A program made the position numbers and the translations under genes. A stretch of 64,000 nucleotides of DNA from Macrococcoides animalis. Its GTDB lineage: Bacteria > Bacillota > Bacilli > Staphylococcales > Staphylococcaceae. The DNA is taken from contig NZ_CP179727.1 in NCBI RefSeq assembly GCF_047425875.1, forward strand, positions 1-64,000, read 5' to 3'. The notes beneath the pieces were generated by a model. The model saw only the letters and a program-made list of their open reading frames with translations, was not told the origin of the DNA and searched no databases. The stretch's first letter is position 1, and each line of letters begins with the position of its first letter. This document shows positions 8,035 through 16,549 of this stretch, piece after piece.

Positions 8035-10058
8035 TACGCTATACCTCCTTCAGACAAATCTACATTTTTAATCATTGAGATATCTTCTTCCTCTTCAAGT
8101 AATAAGATTTCATCACTTTCTAAAATACTTGCATCTTCCTGCATACCGAACTCAACGTTTTGTTCAATCCAGTCACGACGTGGTTCGACTTTATCTCCCA
8201 TTAACGTTGACACACGTTTCGCACTACGTAATTCATCGTCAATTTCTACACGTATTAAAGTACGTGTTTCAGGGTTCATTGTAGTATCCCAAAGTTGATC
8301 TGCATTCATCTCACCTAAACCTTTGTAACGTTGCAAAGTAAATCCTTTTCCAACGCTCTTTTGGACATCTTTTAATTCGTCATCTGTCCAAGCATACTCA
8401 ATGACTTCACTCTTACCTTTTCCTTTAGAAACTTTATATAAAGGTGGTAATGCAATATAAACTTTACCTGCTGCAATTAATGGTCGCATATATTTAAAGA
8501 AGAATGTCAGTAATAACACTTGAATATGAGCACCATCCGTATCCGCATCGGTCATTATAATCACCTTACTATAGTTACTATCTTCTACATTAAAGTCATT
8601 CCCGACACCCGCACCAATCGTATGAATTATTGTACTAATCTCTTCATTCTTTAATATATCTTCTAACTTTGCCTTTTCAGTATTAATGACTTTTCCGCGT
8701 AATGGTAAGATTGCTTGGAACTTACGATCACGTCCAAGCTTTGCTGAACCACCGGCAGAATCTCCTTCGACTAAGTACAGTTCATTTTTTTCAGTATTTT
8801 TACTTTGAGCAGGCGTCAATTTACCTGATAATAATGTTTCTTTACGTTTATTTTTCTTTCCATTACGTGCTTCTTCACGTGCTTTACGCGCAGCATCACG
8901 AGCTTGTGATGCCTTAACCGCTTTCTTCACAAGGACTTGGCTTAACTTACCATTCTCTTCAAAATAGAATGGTAATTGTTCAGCTAACATTGAATCTACT
9001 GCACTTCTTGCTTCACTTGTACCTAATTTAGACTTCGTTTGTCCTTCAAATTGTAGTAAATGTTCAGGTATCTTCACAGATATAACTGCAGTCATACCTT
9101 CTCGAATATCACTACCATCTAAGTTTTTATCTTTTTGTTTTAACTCACCAATTTTACGGGCATACTCATTAAACACACGTGTCATAGCTGTTTTCATACC
9201 AACTTCGTGTGTTCCTCCATCTTTGGTTCTAACGTTGTTTACAAAAGAAAGAATGGTTTCAGAATATTGATCATTATATTGGAATGCTACCTCTACTTCT
9301 ATTTCATTCGTTGTACCATTAAAATGCGCAACTTCATGTAAAGTTTCTTTGCCTTCATTGACGAATTTAACAAAATCACTTAAACCATCTTCAAAATGAA
9401 AATCATCATGACGTTCTGGCATCGCGCGTTTATCTGTGATAGCAATAGATAAATCCTTTAATAAAAATGCAGATTCACGTAATCGTTCACATAACGTTTC
9501 ATAATTATATTTTGTCGTTTGTTTAAATATTGTTGGATCTGGTTTAAATGTTACACTCGTCCCTGTTTTCTTAGAAGTACCAATTTCTTCTAATGTAGTA
9601 ACAGGTACTCCACCATTTTCAAATCGCTGTTTGAAAACCTTTCCCTTATTATGAATCGTTACTTCTAACCATTCACTCAAAGCATTTACAACAGAAGCCC
9701 CAACACCGTGAAGACCTCCAGACGTTTTATAACCACCTTGACCAAACTTACCACCCGCATGTAATACAGTAAAAATAACTTCTGGTGTTGGTTTACCTGT
9801 CTTATGAAGACCTGTTGGCATACCACGCCCATTATCACTAATTGTCACAGAGTCATCTTCATTTAAAATAACTTCAATTTTATTACCATGACCATTTAAC
9901 ACTTCATCTATAGAATTATCTAAAATCTCATACACAAGATGATGTAAACCTCTTGTATCTGTAGAACCGATATACATACCAGGTCTTTTTCTTACGGCTT
10001 CTAACCCTTCTAATACTTGTATCGATTCATCATTATATTGATTCGCTGGCAAAAACAA
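8034..10058 (-). CDS. parE: DNA topoisomerase IV subunit B
   Basis: ATPase subunit of topoisomerase IV. The GHKL ATP-binding domain is at the N-terminus (EILDNSIDEVLNG, GRGMPTG, GGLHGVGASVVNAL). The TOPRIM domain has LYLVEGDSAGGSAK, PLRGKVINTEKAK and DADTDGAHI. The longest frame begins with TTG at 10058, two bases from a GGGGG. A second TTG at 10052 has better SD spacing (8) and may be the true start. About 10 residues longer than S. aureus ParE. First gene of the parE-parC unit. A LexA-like box sits 10 bases upstream of the start. Confidence 0.96.
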   Translation of the reverse strand: MFLPANQYNDESIQVLEGLEAVRKRPGMYIGSTDTRGLHHLVYEILDNSIDEVLNGHGNKIEVILNEDDSVTISDNGRGMPTGLHKTGKPTPEVIFTVLHAGGKFGQGGYKTSGGLHGVGASVVNALSEWLEVTIHNKGKVFKQRFENGGVPVTTLEEIGTSKKTGTSVTFKPDPTIFKQTTKYNYETLCERLRESAFLLKDLSIAITDKRAMPERHDDFHFEDGLSDFVKFVNEGKETLHEVAHFNGTTNEIEVEVAFQYNDQYSETILSFVNNVRTKDGGTHEVGMKTAMTRVFNEYARKIGELKQKDKNLDGSDIREGMTAVISVKIPEHLLQFEGQTKSKLGTSEARSAVDSMLAEQLPFYFEENGKLSQVLVKKAVKASQARDAARKAREEARNGKKNKRKETLLSGKLTPAQSKNTEKNELYLVEGDSAGGSAKLGRDRKFQAILPLRGKVINTEKAKLEDILKNEEISTIIHTIGAGVGNDFNVEDSNYSKVIIMTDADTDGAHIQVLLLTFFFKYMRPLIAAGKVYIALPPLYKVSKGKGKSEVIEYAWTDDELKDVQKSVGKGFTLQRYKGLGEMNADQLWDTTMNPETRTLIRVEIDDELRSAKRVSTLMGDKVEPRRDWIEQNVEFGMQEDASILESDEILLLEEEEDISMIKNVDLSEGGIA

Positions 10059-10067
10059 GACCCCCTA

Positions 10068-10081
10068 CAAACATACGTTCG
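10068..10081 (-). promoter_or_regulatory. LexA-like box upstream of parE
   Basis: Minus-strand CGAACGTATGTTTG matches the Firmicute LexA consensus CGAAC-N4-GTTCG except for one base in the second half (GTTTG). It closely resembles the box CGAACAAATGTTTG before lexA in this same window. It overlaps the region just upstream of the parE ribosome site. Topoisomerase IV genes are, as I recall, part of the S. aureus SOS regulon. Confidence 0.75.
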
Positions 10082-10303
10082 TTATTTATATACACATTCA
10101 CTATTTTATCTAATCCTTCATTATTTGCAAGTAATTATATATTACACCATTAAAGTTTACATAATATATTTATTGTACTAGAAATGTGTGCTCTATCTAA
10201 CTTTATCATAAACAAAAAGAAAACGGTACGACCATTCTCTAACTTATTATGATTTATTCTGAAATGCATTTTAAAAATTATTTTCTATTTTACTTTATTA
10301 AGC

Positions 10304-10349
10304 TATAATAAAAGGAGCAATTTATGAATTACTATTAGTACCAACTAAT
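10304..10349 (+). promoter_or_regulatory. plsY promoter with FapR-like element
   Basis: TATAAT at 10304-10309 is followed by ATTAGTACCAACTAAT at 10334-10349. The first half TTAGTACC equals the FapR half-site, and the second half is a shortened AACTAAT, so the element is 3 bases shorter than the canonical 17-base palindrome. It sits between the transcription start and the SD, where a roadblock operator would act. An exact-type site occurs 1.4 kb away before the thioesterase gene, which makes chance less likely. Confidence 0.45.
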
Positions 10350-10364
10350 ATAAGGAGAGATTTT

Positions 10365-10952
10365 ATGACATTGGCAATAATGCTTATCGCTGCATATTTG
10401 ATTGGTAGTATTCCTACTGGTTTAATCATTGGTAAATTATTTTATAACATAGATATAAGGCAACACGGTAGCGGCAACCTTGGTGCTACGAATACATTTA
10501 GAATTCTTGGTAAAAATGCCGGCATTTTTGTTACTGTATTTGACGTTTTAAAAGGAACCATCCCGGCACTATTTCCGATGCTCTTCCACCAGGATATACA
10601 CCCTATCATCATTGGTATAGCAGCAGTAATCGGTCATGTTTATCCAATTTATTTAAAATTTAAAGGGGGAAAAGCAGTTGCTACGAGTGCGGGGGTAATA
10701 TTAGGAACAAATCCTCTATTATTCTTAATCATTGCTGTGATTTTCTTTACACTTTTATTTGTGACAAAAATCGTATCACTAACGAGTATTCTTACTAGTA
10801 TTGCAAATTTTATAGGTTCACTTTTCTTTGAAGATAAGATTTTAATGGGAATTTCATTTTTGATTATGATTGTCATTATCGTTAGACATAAATCTAATAT
10901 TGAACGTATTCTCAACGGGACCGAATCAAAAATAAACTTTAACAAAAAGTGA
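10365..10952 (+). CDS. plsY: Glycerol-3-phosphate acyltransferase PlsY
   Basis: Membrane enzyme that transfers an acyl group from acyl-phosphate (made by PlsX) to glycerol-3-phosphate, the first step of phospholipid synthesis. About five membrane helices are visible. The three family motifs are present: GSIPTG near the start, HGSGNLGATNTFR (about residues 36-48), and KFKGGKAVATSAGV. 195 residues is the usual size. The SD is AAGGAGA, seven bases before ATG. Neighbour genes match the Bacillus order yneP-yneR-yneS(plsY)-parE. Confidence 0.96.
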   Translation: MTLAIMLIAAYLIGSIPTGLIIGKLFYNIDIRQHGSGNLGATNTFRILGKNAGIFVTVFDVLKGTIPALFPMLFHQDIHPIIIGIAAVIGHVYPIYLKFKGGKAVATSAGVILGTNPLLFLIIAVIFFTLLFVTKIVSLTSILTSIANFIGSLFFEDKILMGISFLIMIVIIVRHKSNIERILNGTESKINFNKK

Positions 10953-10960
10953 GGTTCATT

Positions 10961-11266
10961 ATGAAAATTAACATAAATGATGCAGCGGTATCATGGTATA
11001 AATCAGAGTTTGATTTCCCAGATGGCACTGGTTTAAAGTTCTTCGTTCGATACGGAGGTTCATTTCAATTAAAACAAGGCTACTCACCTGGCTTTATGGT
11101 AGACAAGTTACAAAACATAGGTTATCAAGACGAAAAAGATGGTTTAATTTACTTTGTTGAAGCATCTGATTTATGGTATTACAAAGATGATATAATGAAT
11201 ATTGTTGCAGTGAATGATGAAATTAAATATAGAATCGCACCAAAAAAGCCAGGTCATAAATTATGA
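10961..11266 (+). CDS. HesB/IscA-fold protein, YneR-like, without cysteines
   Basis: Small cytoplasmic protein (101 residues) resembling the HesB/YneR branch of the IscA fold (KININDAAVSWYKSEFDFP, GLKFFVRYGG). It contains no cysteine at all, so it cannot bind a cluster in the way IscA/SufA does; its function is unknown. ATG 10961 follows GTGAGG with good spacing. An upstream in-frame GTG at 10949 overlaps that SD and is rejected as the start. It starts eight bases after the plsY stop and is probably co-transcribed with it. Confidence 0.8.
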   Translation: MKININDAAVSWYKSEFDFPDGTGLKFFVRYGGSFQLKQGYSPGFMVDKLQNIGYQDEKDGLIYFVEASDLWYYKDDIMNIVAVNDEIKYRIAPKKPGHKL

Positions 11267-11276
11267 TCTGGCTTTT
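11245..11276. terminator. Bidirectional terminator overlapping the yneR-like stop
   Basis: Arms AAAAGCCAGGTCATAA and TTATGATCTGGCTTTT (one G-T/A-C mismatch position) sit back to back across the end of the HesB-fold gene. They serve it and the convergent thioesterase gene. Confidence 0.8.
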
Positions 11277-11283
11277 GCTTTAT

Positions 11284-11715
11284 CTATCCTTCCTCACTCA
11301 TTGCCACTAACTCTGAATACTTTGCATGCCACTCTGGATAATATCGATCAATTCGAATAGGTCTGTCACTACCTCTTTTCAAAACAATATGTGTCGTTAG
11401 TCCAGTAGCAGCTACTTCTCCATTTTCCTTTAACACTTCATAAGCATACACTGTTTTTAATTTAGAATATGAATGTATCCAAGTCTTAATCGTAACTTTC
11501 TCAGGATATGTCACAGAACGTTTGTATTTCACACTAACATCCAACACCGGTGAAATAATATCATCTTTTTCCATATCTGCATAACTAAAGCCTGCTTTTT
11601 CAATAAAGTCGGTTCGAGCGACTTCAAACCACACTAAATAATTTGCATGATATACCACATCCATTTTATCTGTTTCTGCATATCGTACTTCGATTTCTTT
11701 TTCTGTAAAATACAA
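11284..11715 (-). CDS. Acyl-CoA thioesterase, YneP/YbgC hot-dog family
   Basis: Single-domain hot-dog thioesterase. The YbgC/4HBT signature is visible (EVRYAETDKMDVVYHANYLVWFEVAR), with the catalytic Asp in ETDKMDVVYHANY. About 143 residues. I chose TTG 11715 because AGAGG lies nine bases upstream. The longer GTG at 11724 directly abuts that SD. Likely hydrolyses acyl-CoA or acyl-ACP; the substrate is not known. It is flanked by acnA and the plsY group as in Bacillus yneP. A FapR-type operator covers its promoter, which suggests that expression follows malonyl-CoA and a lipid role. Confidence 0.88.
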   Translation of the reverse strand: MYFTEKEIEVRYAETDKMDVVYHANYLVWFEVARTDFIEKAGFSYADMEKDDIISPVLDVSVKYKRSVTYPEKVTIKTWIHSYSKLKTVYAYEVLKENGEVAATGLTTHIVLKRGSDRPIRIDRYYPEWHAKYSELVAMSEEG

Positions 11716-11745
11716 GTTCGTCACCCTCTTATTAATGATAACTCT

Positions 11746-11776
11746 ATTGTATCAAATTTTTAGTACCAAGTACTAA
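11746..11776 (-). promoter_or_regulatory. Thioesterase promoter with FapR-type operator
   Basis: TTAGTACCAAGTACTAA at 11760-11776 is a 17-base element with arms TTAGTA/TACTAA, the same arms as the FapR consensus of Bacillus and Staphylococcus lipid genes (TTAGTACC-N3-TACTAA type). On the minus strand it ends eight bases before a TACAAT -10 element (11746-11751), so a bound repressor would block RNA polymerase. The sequence match is seen directly; regulation by FapR is inferred. Confidence 0.75.
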
Positions 11777-11780
11777 AAAA

Positions 11781-11807
11781 GACCTATGAATAAAATATTC
11801 ATAGGTC
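11781..11807 (-). terminator. acnA terminator
   Basis: Perfect arms GACCTATGAATA/TATTCATAGGTC with a 3-base loop. On the minus strand it is followed by six T, ten bases after the acnA stop. Confidence 0.9.
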
Positions 11808-11816
11808 AAATGATTA

Positions 11817-14525
11817 TTATTGGGTTAATTTATCTCTTAACACCATTTGCAAGATACCACCATGACGGTAATAATCTAATTCTACTTCAGAGTCGAAACG
11901 TGCAAGTGCATTGAATTCAATCACTGTACCATCAGTCTTCTCTGCTGTAACTTTTACTTCATCACGTGGTTTGATTCCTTCATTAATTTCAACTGAGAAT
12001 GTTTCAGAACCATCCAAACCTAATTTGTCTGCTGAATCACCTTTTAAGAATTGTAATGGCAATACACCCATCATGACTAAGTTTGAACGGTGAATACGCT
12101 CATAACTTTGTGCGATAACTGTTTTAACACCTAAAAGGTTCGTACCTTTCGCTGCCCAGTCACGACTTGATCCCATTCCGTAGTCATTTCCAGCTAATAC
12201 AACTAAGCCTTTTCCGTCTGCTTGATATTTCATACAAGCATCAAAGATTGGCATTACTTCACCTGTTGGCCAGTAAGTCGTGTAACCACCTTCTGTACCA
12301 GGTGCGATTTGGTTTTTAATACGAATGTTGGCAAATGTTCCACGCATCATTACTTCGTGGTTACCACGACGTGAACCGTAAGAGTTAAAGTCACGAATTT
12401 CTACGCCATTTTCACGTAAGTATTTCCCTGCCGGGGTATCTTTACCGATAGCTCCTGCTGGTGAAATGTGGTCAGTTGTTACTGAGTCACCGAATTTACC
12501 CATAACCGCTAAGTCTTTAAGTGGTGCAATGCTACCTGGTTCTTTCGATAAACCTTGGAAGAACGTTGGATTTTGAATATACGTTGAAGTTGGATCAAAA
12601 TCATATAACGGTTGATCAGTAGATTCGATTTGGTTCCACAATGGATTCGATTCAAATACTGAAGCGTATTCTTTACGGAATAATTCTGGTGTAACAACAC
12701 TGTGTACTGCATCTTTTACTTCATCAATTGTTGGCCAAATGTCTTTTAAGTATACGTCTGTACCGTCTGTTGAACGTCCAATTGGCTCTTTTTGTAAATC
12801 GATATTTACTGTTCCAGCTAATGCATATGCAACAACGAGTTGTGGTGATGCTAAATAGTTAGCTTTCACAAGTGGATGAATACGTCCTTCGAAGTTACGG
12901 TTTCCTGATAACACAGATGTCACTAGTAAATCTTCTTTAGAAATCGCTTCTTCAATTTCAGGTAATAATGGTCCTGAATTACCGATGCATGTTGTACAAC
13001 CGTATCCTACAGTGTTAAACCCTAATATATCTAAGTATTCTTGTAAACCAGATGCTTCTAAATAACCTGTAACAACCTTAGAACCTGGTGCAAGCGAAGT
13101 TTTAACGAAAGCTGGAACTACTAATCCTTTTTCAACTGCTTTCTTCGCTACTAATCCAGCACCTAACATTACGTATGGGTTAGAAGTATTTGTACAAGAT
13201 GTTATCGCTGCAATTGCGATGTCACCTGTTTTCATATCTACTGATTTACCATCTTTAAAATCTACTTTAGCACGTTTATCAAACTCAGCTTTATCAAAAC
13301 CGTGACCTTGGTTACCTGCTTTAGCAGTTACTGATTTCACGAATTCTTCTTTCATATCACTTAGTTTAATTAAATCTTGAGGACGTTTCGGACCTGATAG
13401 TGACGCTTCGATTGTTGATAAATCCAAATCGACTTGGTCTGTATATATAGGATCTGCATTATCTGTTGTAAAGAACATATCATTTTTCACTAAGTATTCT
13501 TTGACAACTGCAATATGATCTTCTTCACGCCCTGTTAAGCGCATATAGTTTAAAGCTTCTTCATCTACTGGGAAGAATCCACAAGTTGCACCATATTCTG
13601 GTGCCATATTTGCTATTGTAGCACGGTCTGCTAATGGTAAGTTCACTACACCTGGACCAAAGAACTCAACGAATTTACCTACAACACCTTTTTTACGTAA
13701 TTCTTGTGTTACTCGTAAAGCTAAATCAGTCGCTGTGGCACCTTCTGGTAATTCTCCAGTTAATTTTACTCCGATAACTTCAGGAACTGGGAAGTAAGAA
13801 GGCTGTCCAAGCATACCTGCTTCAGCTTCAATACCGCCCACACCCCATCCTAAAACTCCAATACCATTAATCATAGTTGTATGTGAGTCTGTTCCTACTA
13901 ATGTATCTGGGAATGCAACTTGTTCACCATCAACTTCACGTACATGTACTACATTTGCTAAGTACTCTAAATTGACTTGATGAACAATACCAGTCGCAGG
14001 TGGTACTGCTCGATAGTTATCGAATGCTTTCGTTGCCCAGTTTAAGAATTGGTAACGTTCTTTGTTACGTGCAAATTCTAATTCCACATTACGCTTTAAT
14101 GCCGTTTCATTACCATACATATCTACTTGTACTGAGTGGTCAATAACTAAGTCCACTGGTACTTCAGGATTGATTTTTGTTACGTCTCCCCCTACGTCGT
14201 CCATCGCTTTTCTTAACGATGCTAAGTCTACAACAGCTGGTACGCCTGTGAAGTCTTGTAATATAACACGTGATGGTTTAAAGGGTACCTCCGCGTTTGG
14301 ATCATTGTTTTTGCCCCATTTAACTAGATGCTTAATGTGTTCTTCATTGATTACGCGCCCATCAAATTGACGTAATACCGATTCAAGTAATACACGAATT
14401 GAATACGGTAATTTGCTAATTTCACCTAAACCTAAAGATTCTAAAGATTTTAAGCTGTAAAATGTGTACGTTTTACCGTTCAATTCAAATGTCTGTTTTG
14501 ATGTTTGTTGTAAATTTGAATTCAT
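11817..14525 (-). CDS. acnA: Aconitate hydratase A
   Basis: Cytoplasmic 4Fe-4S aconitase of the citric acid cycle, converting citrate to isocitrate, and an iron-sensing RNA-binding protein in related bacteria. The three cluster cysteines are in SCTNTSNP and GYGCTTCIGNSGP. The substrate-loop signature VGTDSHTTMINGIGVLGWGVGGIEAEAG is intact in pieces. The swivel domain ends with GSSRDWAAKG. 902 residues is the normal AcnA/IRP size. ATG 14525 sits seven bases after AGGGGG. Monocistronic, with its own terminator. Confidence 0.97.
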   Translation of the reverse strand: MNSNLQQTSKQTFELNGKTYTFYSLKSLESLGLGEISKLPYSIRVLLESVLRQFDGRVINEEHIKHLVKWGKNNDPNAEVPFKPSRVILQDFTGVPAVVDLASLRKAMDDVGGDVTKINPEVPVDLVIDHSVQVDMYGNETALKRNVELEFARNKERYQFLNWATKAFDNYRAVPPATGIVHQVNLEYLANVVHVREVDGEQVAFPDTLVGTDSHTTMINGIGVLGWGVGGIEAEAGMLGQPSYFPVPEVIGVKLTGELPEGATATDLALRVTQELRKKGVVGKFVEFFGPGVVNLPLADRATIANMAPEYGATCGFFPVDEEALNYMRLTGREEDHIAVVKEYLVKNDMFFTTDNADPIYTDQVDLDLSTIEASLSGPKRPQDLIKLSDMKEEFVKSVTAKAGNQGHGFDKAEFDKRAKVDFKDGKSVDMKTGDIAIAAITSCTNTSNPYVMLGAGLVAKKAVEKGLVVPAFVKTSLAPGSKVVTGYLEASGLQEYLDILGFNTVGYGCTTCIGNSGPLLPEIEEAISKEDLLVTSVLSGNRNFEGRIHPLVKANYLASPQLVVAYALAGTVNIDLQKEPIGRSTDGTDVYLKDIWPTIDEVKDAVHSVVTPELFRKEYASVFESNPLWNQIESTDQPLYDFDPTSTYIQNPTFFQGLSKEPGSIAPLKDLAVMGKFGDSVTTDHISPAGAIGKDTPAGKYLRENGVEIRDFNSYGSRRGNHEVMMRGTFANIRIKNQIAPGTEGGYTTYWPTGEVMPIFDACMKYQADGKGLVVLAGNDYGMGSSRDWAAKGTNLLGVKTVIAQSYERIHRSNLVMMGVLPLQFLKGDSADKLGLDGSETFSVEINEGIKPRDEVKVTAEKTDGTVIEFNALARFDSEVELDYYRHGGILQMVLRDKLTQ

Positions 14526-14652
14526 GCTCGTTCCCCCTATTGATTATTAAAGCCTTTACATCCTTATTTTAATACAAAACTGAATAAGAAGTAAATATTA
14601 TCACATTCCAAATAAGCTATACCTGTCTATAAGTTTTACTTATGTTTAAAAT

Positions 14653-14682
14653 AAAAAACAGCTCAAGTCTAATACTTGAGCT
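14653..14682 (-). terminator. Terminator of the BCCT transporter gene
   Basis: Arms AGCTCAAGT/ACTTGAGCT with a 5-base loop. On the minus strand a run of six T follows, 15 bases beyond the transporter stop. Confidence 0.85.
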
Positions 14683-14697
14683 GCTCAATATTATAAT

Positions 14698-16254
14698 TTA
14701 ATCATGATGTGCGTTGTTTCTTGTTTCAACTGATTTGTTTCTAAATTTCTTATCTGGTTTTAACGTTAATCCAAGTCGCATACGCTCTGCATTTCCATCT
14801 TTATATACTGAAATGAGCATCAATAATAATACAAATGAGAATGGGAACGCTGCAATAATCGCGGCACTTTGCAATGCAGAAAGCCCACCAGCATATATTA
14901 ATGCAAGTGCGATTAATGACTGTGCAACACCCCAAATGACTTTAATATAATTGGCTGGCTCTAAAGACCCGTTCGTTGATTGCATTCCTAATACAAAAGT
15001 TGCAGAGTCAGCTGATGTAATAAAGAATGTACAAATTAATGTTAATGCAATAAGTGATAATCCCATCGCCATTGGTAATTGTTCAAATATCGCAAATAGT
15101 TGCGTTTCAACAACCATTTCACCAATCTTCGGAACGTCTTTAAATGCTTCTATTCCAGTCACACCAAATACACTAAACCAAAGTGCACTGATGATTGTTG
15201 GAACTAATAAAACACCAATCAAGAATTCTCGAATAGTACGACCTTTTGAAACTCTGGCAATAAAAATACCAACAAATGGACTCCAGCTCATCCACCAACC
15301 CCAATAGTAAATAGTCCAGTCATTCATCCAGTCATGTTTAGTTTTATCTAAGGGTGCTACATCAAAACTCATACTTAAGAAGTTTTGTAATAACGTACCG
15401 ATTGAAGTCGAGAACATATTCAATATTAAAATGGTTGGACCTAAGAATAATACGGCGATTAGTAAAATTGTTGCAATCGCAATATTGACATTACTTAATA
15501 TCTGTATCCCTTTAGATAATCCACTCCAAGCACTTATAAGGAATAAAATCGTTACAATTACAATAATAATTAATTTGACCATGAAAGTATTTGGCACATC
15601 AAAAAGATAGTGCAAACCACCATTGATCTGCTGAGCACCCATTCCTAATGAAACTGCAACCCCTACAACAGTTGCAAATACTGCAAGTACATCAATGATT
15701 GTTCCTATAAATCCGTCAACTTTATTACCAAGTACAGGTCGTAACGTTTTAGATATTAACCCTGCTTCGCCTTTTCTAAATTGTGCATACGCTAAACCCA
15801 ATGCAACAACACCATAAGTAGCCCAAGCATGGAATCCCCAGTGGAAAAACGTATAACGGAATGCATCTTTCATTGCAGCATCAGATTCAGGTTTCGCTTC
15901 AGGTGACGTTATAAAGTGACTTAATGGTTCAGCTGCACCATAGAACACCAAACCAATCCCCATACCTGCGCTAAATAACATTGCAAACCAAGAAATTGTA
16001 CTAAATTCAGGTTTGTCTTTCGGTTTCCCTAACTTCAACTTACCAATAGGGCTTAAAATTAAAAATAAGCATGTAAAAACAAAAATAGATGTTATCATGA
16101 CATAATACCAACCAAAGTAACTTGATATCCATTGATTGATTTGAGTTGTCACTTCACTAAATTGCTTCGGAATTGCGATACCTAACAAAACGGTTAATGC
16201 CACTAATACTAAAGCAATATAAAATACGGATGTTAACTTTTTACCTTCTTTCAT
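14698..16254 (-). CDS. opuD: BCCT-family glycine betaine/choline/carnitine transporter
   Basis: Sodium-coupled osmolyte carrier with 12 membrane segments. The BCCT tryptophan signature is clear (DWTIYYWGWWMSWSPFVGIF), together with SAGMGIGLVFYGAAEP. 518 residues. ATG 16254 with a GAGAGAGGGG SD. It resembles OpuD of Bacillus and Staphylococcus (glycine betaine uptake). Choline or carnitine cannot be excluded from sequence alone. The mechanosensitive channel gene mscL lies upstream on the other strand, so genes for osmolyte uptake and hypo-osmotic release share an intergenic region. Confidence 0.92.
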   Translation of the reverse strand: MKEGKKLTSVFYIALVLVALTVLLGIAIPKQFSEVTTQINQWISSYFGWYYVMITSIFVFTCLFLILSPIGKLKLGKPKDKPEFSTISWFAMLFSAGMGIGLVFYGAAEPLSHFITSPEAKPESDAAMKDAFRYTFFHWGFHAWATYGVVALGLAYAQFRKGEAGLISKTLRPVLGNKVDGFIGTIIDVLAVFATVVGVAVSLGMGAQQINGGLHYLFDVPNTFMVKLIIIVIVTILFLISAWSGLSKGIQILSNVNIAIATILLIAVLFLGPTILILNMFSTSIGTLLQNFLSMSFDVAPLDKTKHDWMNDWTIYYWGWWMSWSPFVGIFIARVSKGRTIREFLIGVLLVPTIISALWFSVFGVTGIEAFKDVPKIGEMVVETQLFAIFEQLPMAMGLSLIALTLICTFFITSADSATFVLGMQSTNGSLEPANYIKVIWGVAQSLIALALIYAGGLSALQSAAIIAAFPFSFVLLLMLISVYKDGNAERMRLGLTLKPDKKFRNKSVETRNNAHHD

Positions 16255-16366
16255 TCAAAAACCCCTCTCTCTTATTTTTAAACAGTCTAAAGTATAACAA
16301 AATAAAAAGTTTATTTCAAATTCATATAGTGTAAAACATAATGTATACTCAGAATATAAAACGCTT

Positions 16367-16420
16367 ACATTATTAATTTGCTTAAAGTAAGAAATTTTAT
16401 TTTAAGCAAATTAATAATGT
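16367..16420. repeat. Perfect 20-base inverted repeat between opuD and mscL
   Basis: Arms at 16367-16386 and 16401-16420 are perfect complements (ACATTATTAATTTGCTTAAA), separated by 14 bases. No T-run follows on either strand, so it is not an ordinary terminator. The 295-base region contains no gene. A cre-like sequence on the minus strand (ATGTAAGCGTTTTAT, 16356-16370, one position off the CcpA consensus) overlaps the left arm. Confidence 0.8.
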
Positions 16421-16434
16421 GTTACTTAAAATGT

Positions 16435-16471
16435 ATTAATTAATTTTATATTCTGTAAAAAATTAATTAAT
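16435..16471. repeat. Second inverted repeat upstream of mscL
   Basis: Perfect 13-base arms (ATTAATTAATTTT, 16435-16447 and 16459-16471) with an 11-base loop, 15 bases after the first inverted repeat and 78 bases before mscL. Very AT-rich, so part of the symmetry may come from composition. Confidence 0.6.
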
Positions 16472-16549
16472 ATTGAATTTCTACTAAATAAATATTGCAT
16501 TATTATATTCTACAATGTAAAATGAAAATAATATAGGAGGTGACTATAC

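Larger units (their letters stand above)
10059..10364. other. Divergent parE/plsY intergenic region
   Basis: 306 AT-rich bases hold the parE promoter side with a LexA-like box (10068-10081), and on the plus strand a TATAAT (10304-10309) and a FapR-like element before plsY. I see no reading frame with an SD and no RNA-like hairpin with a T-run. The middle part, about 10100-10280, holds nothing I can name. Confidence 0.7.

Noticed and set aside
11760..11776. Palindrome as part of the acnA terminator
   Set aside because: The acnA hairpin (11781-11807) and its T-run are complete without it. The TTAGTA/TACTAA element overlaps the next promoter instead.
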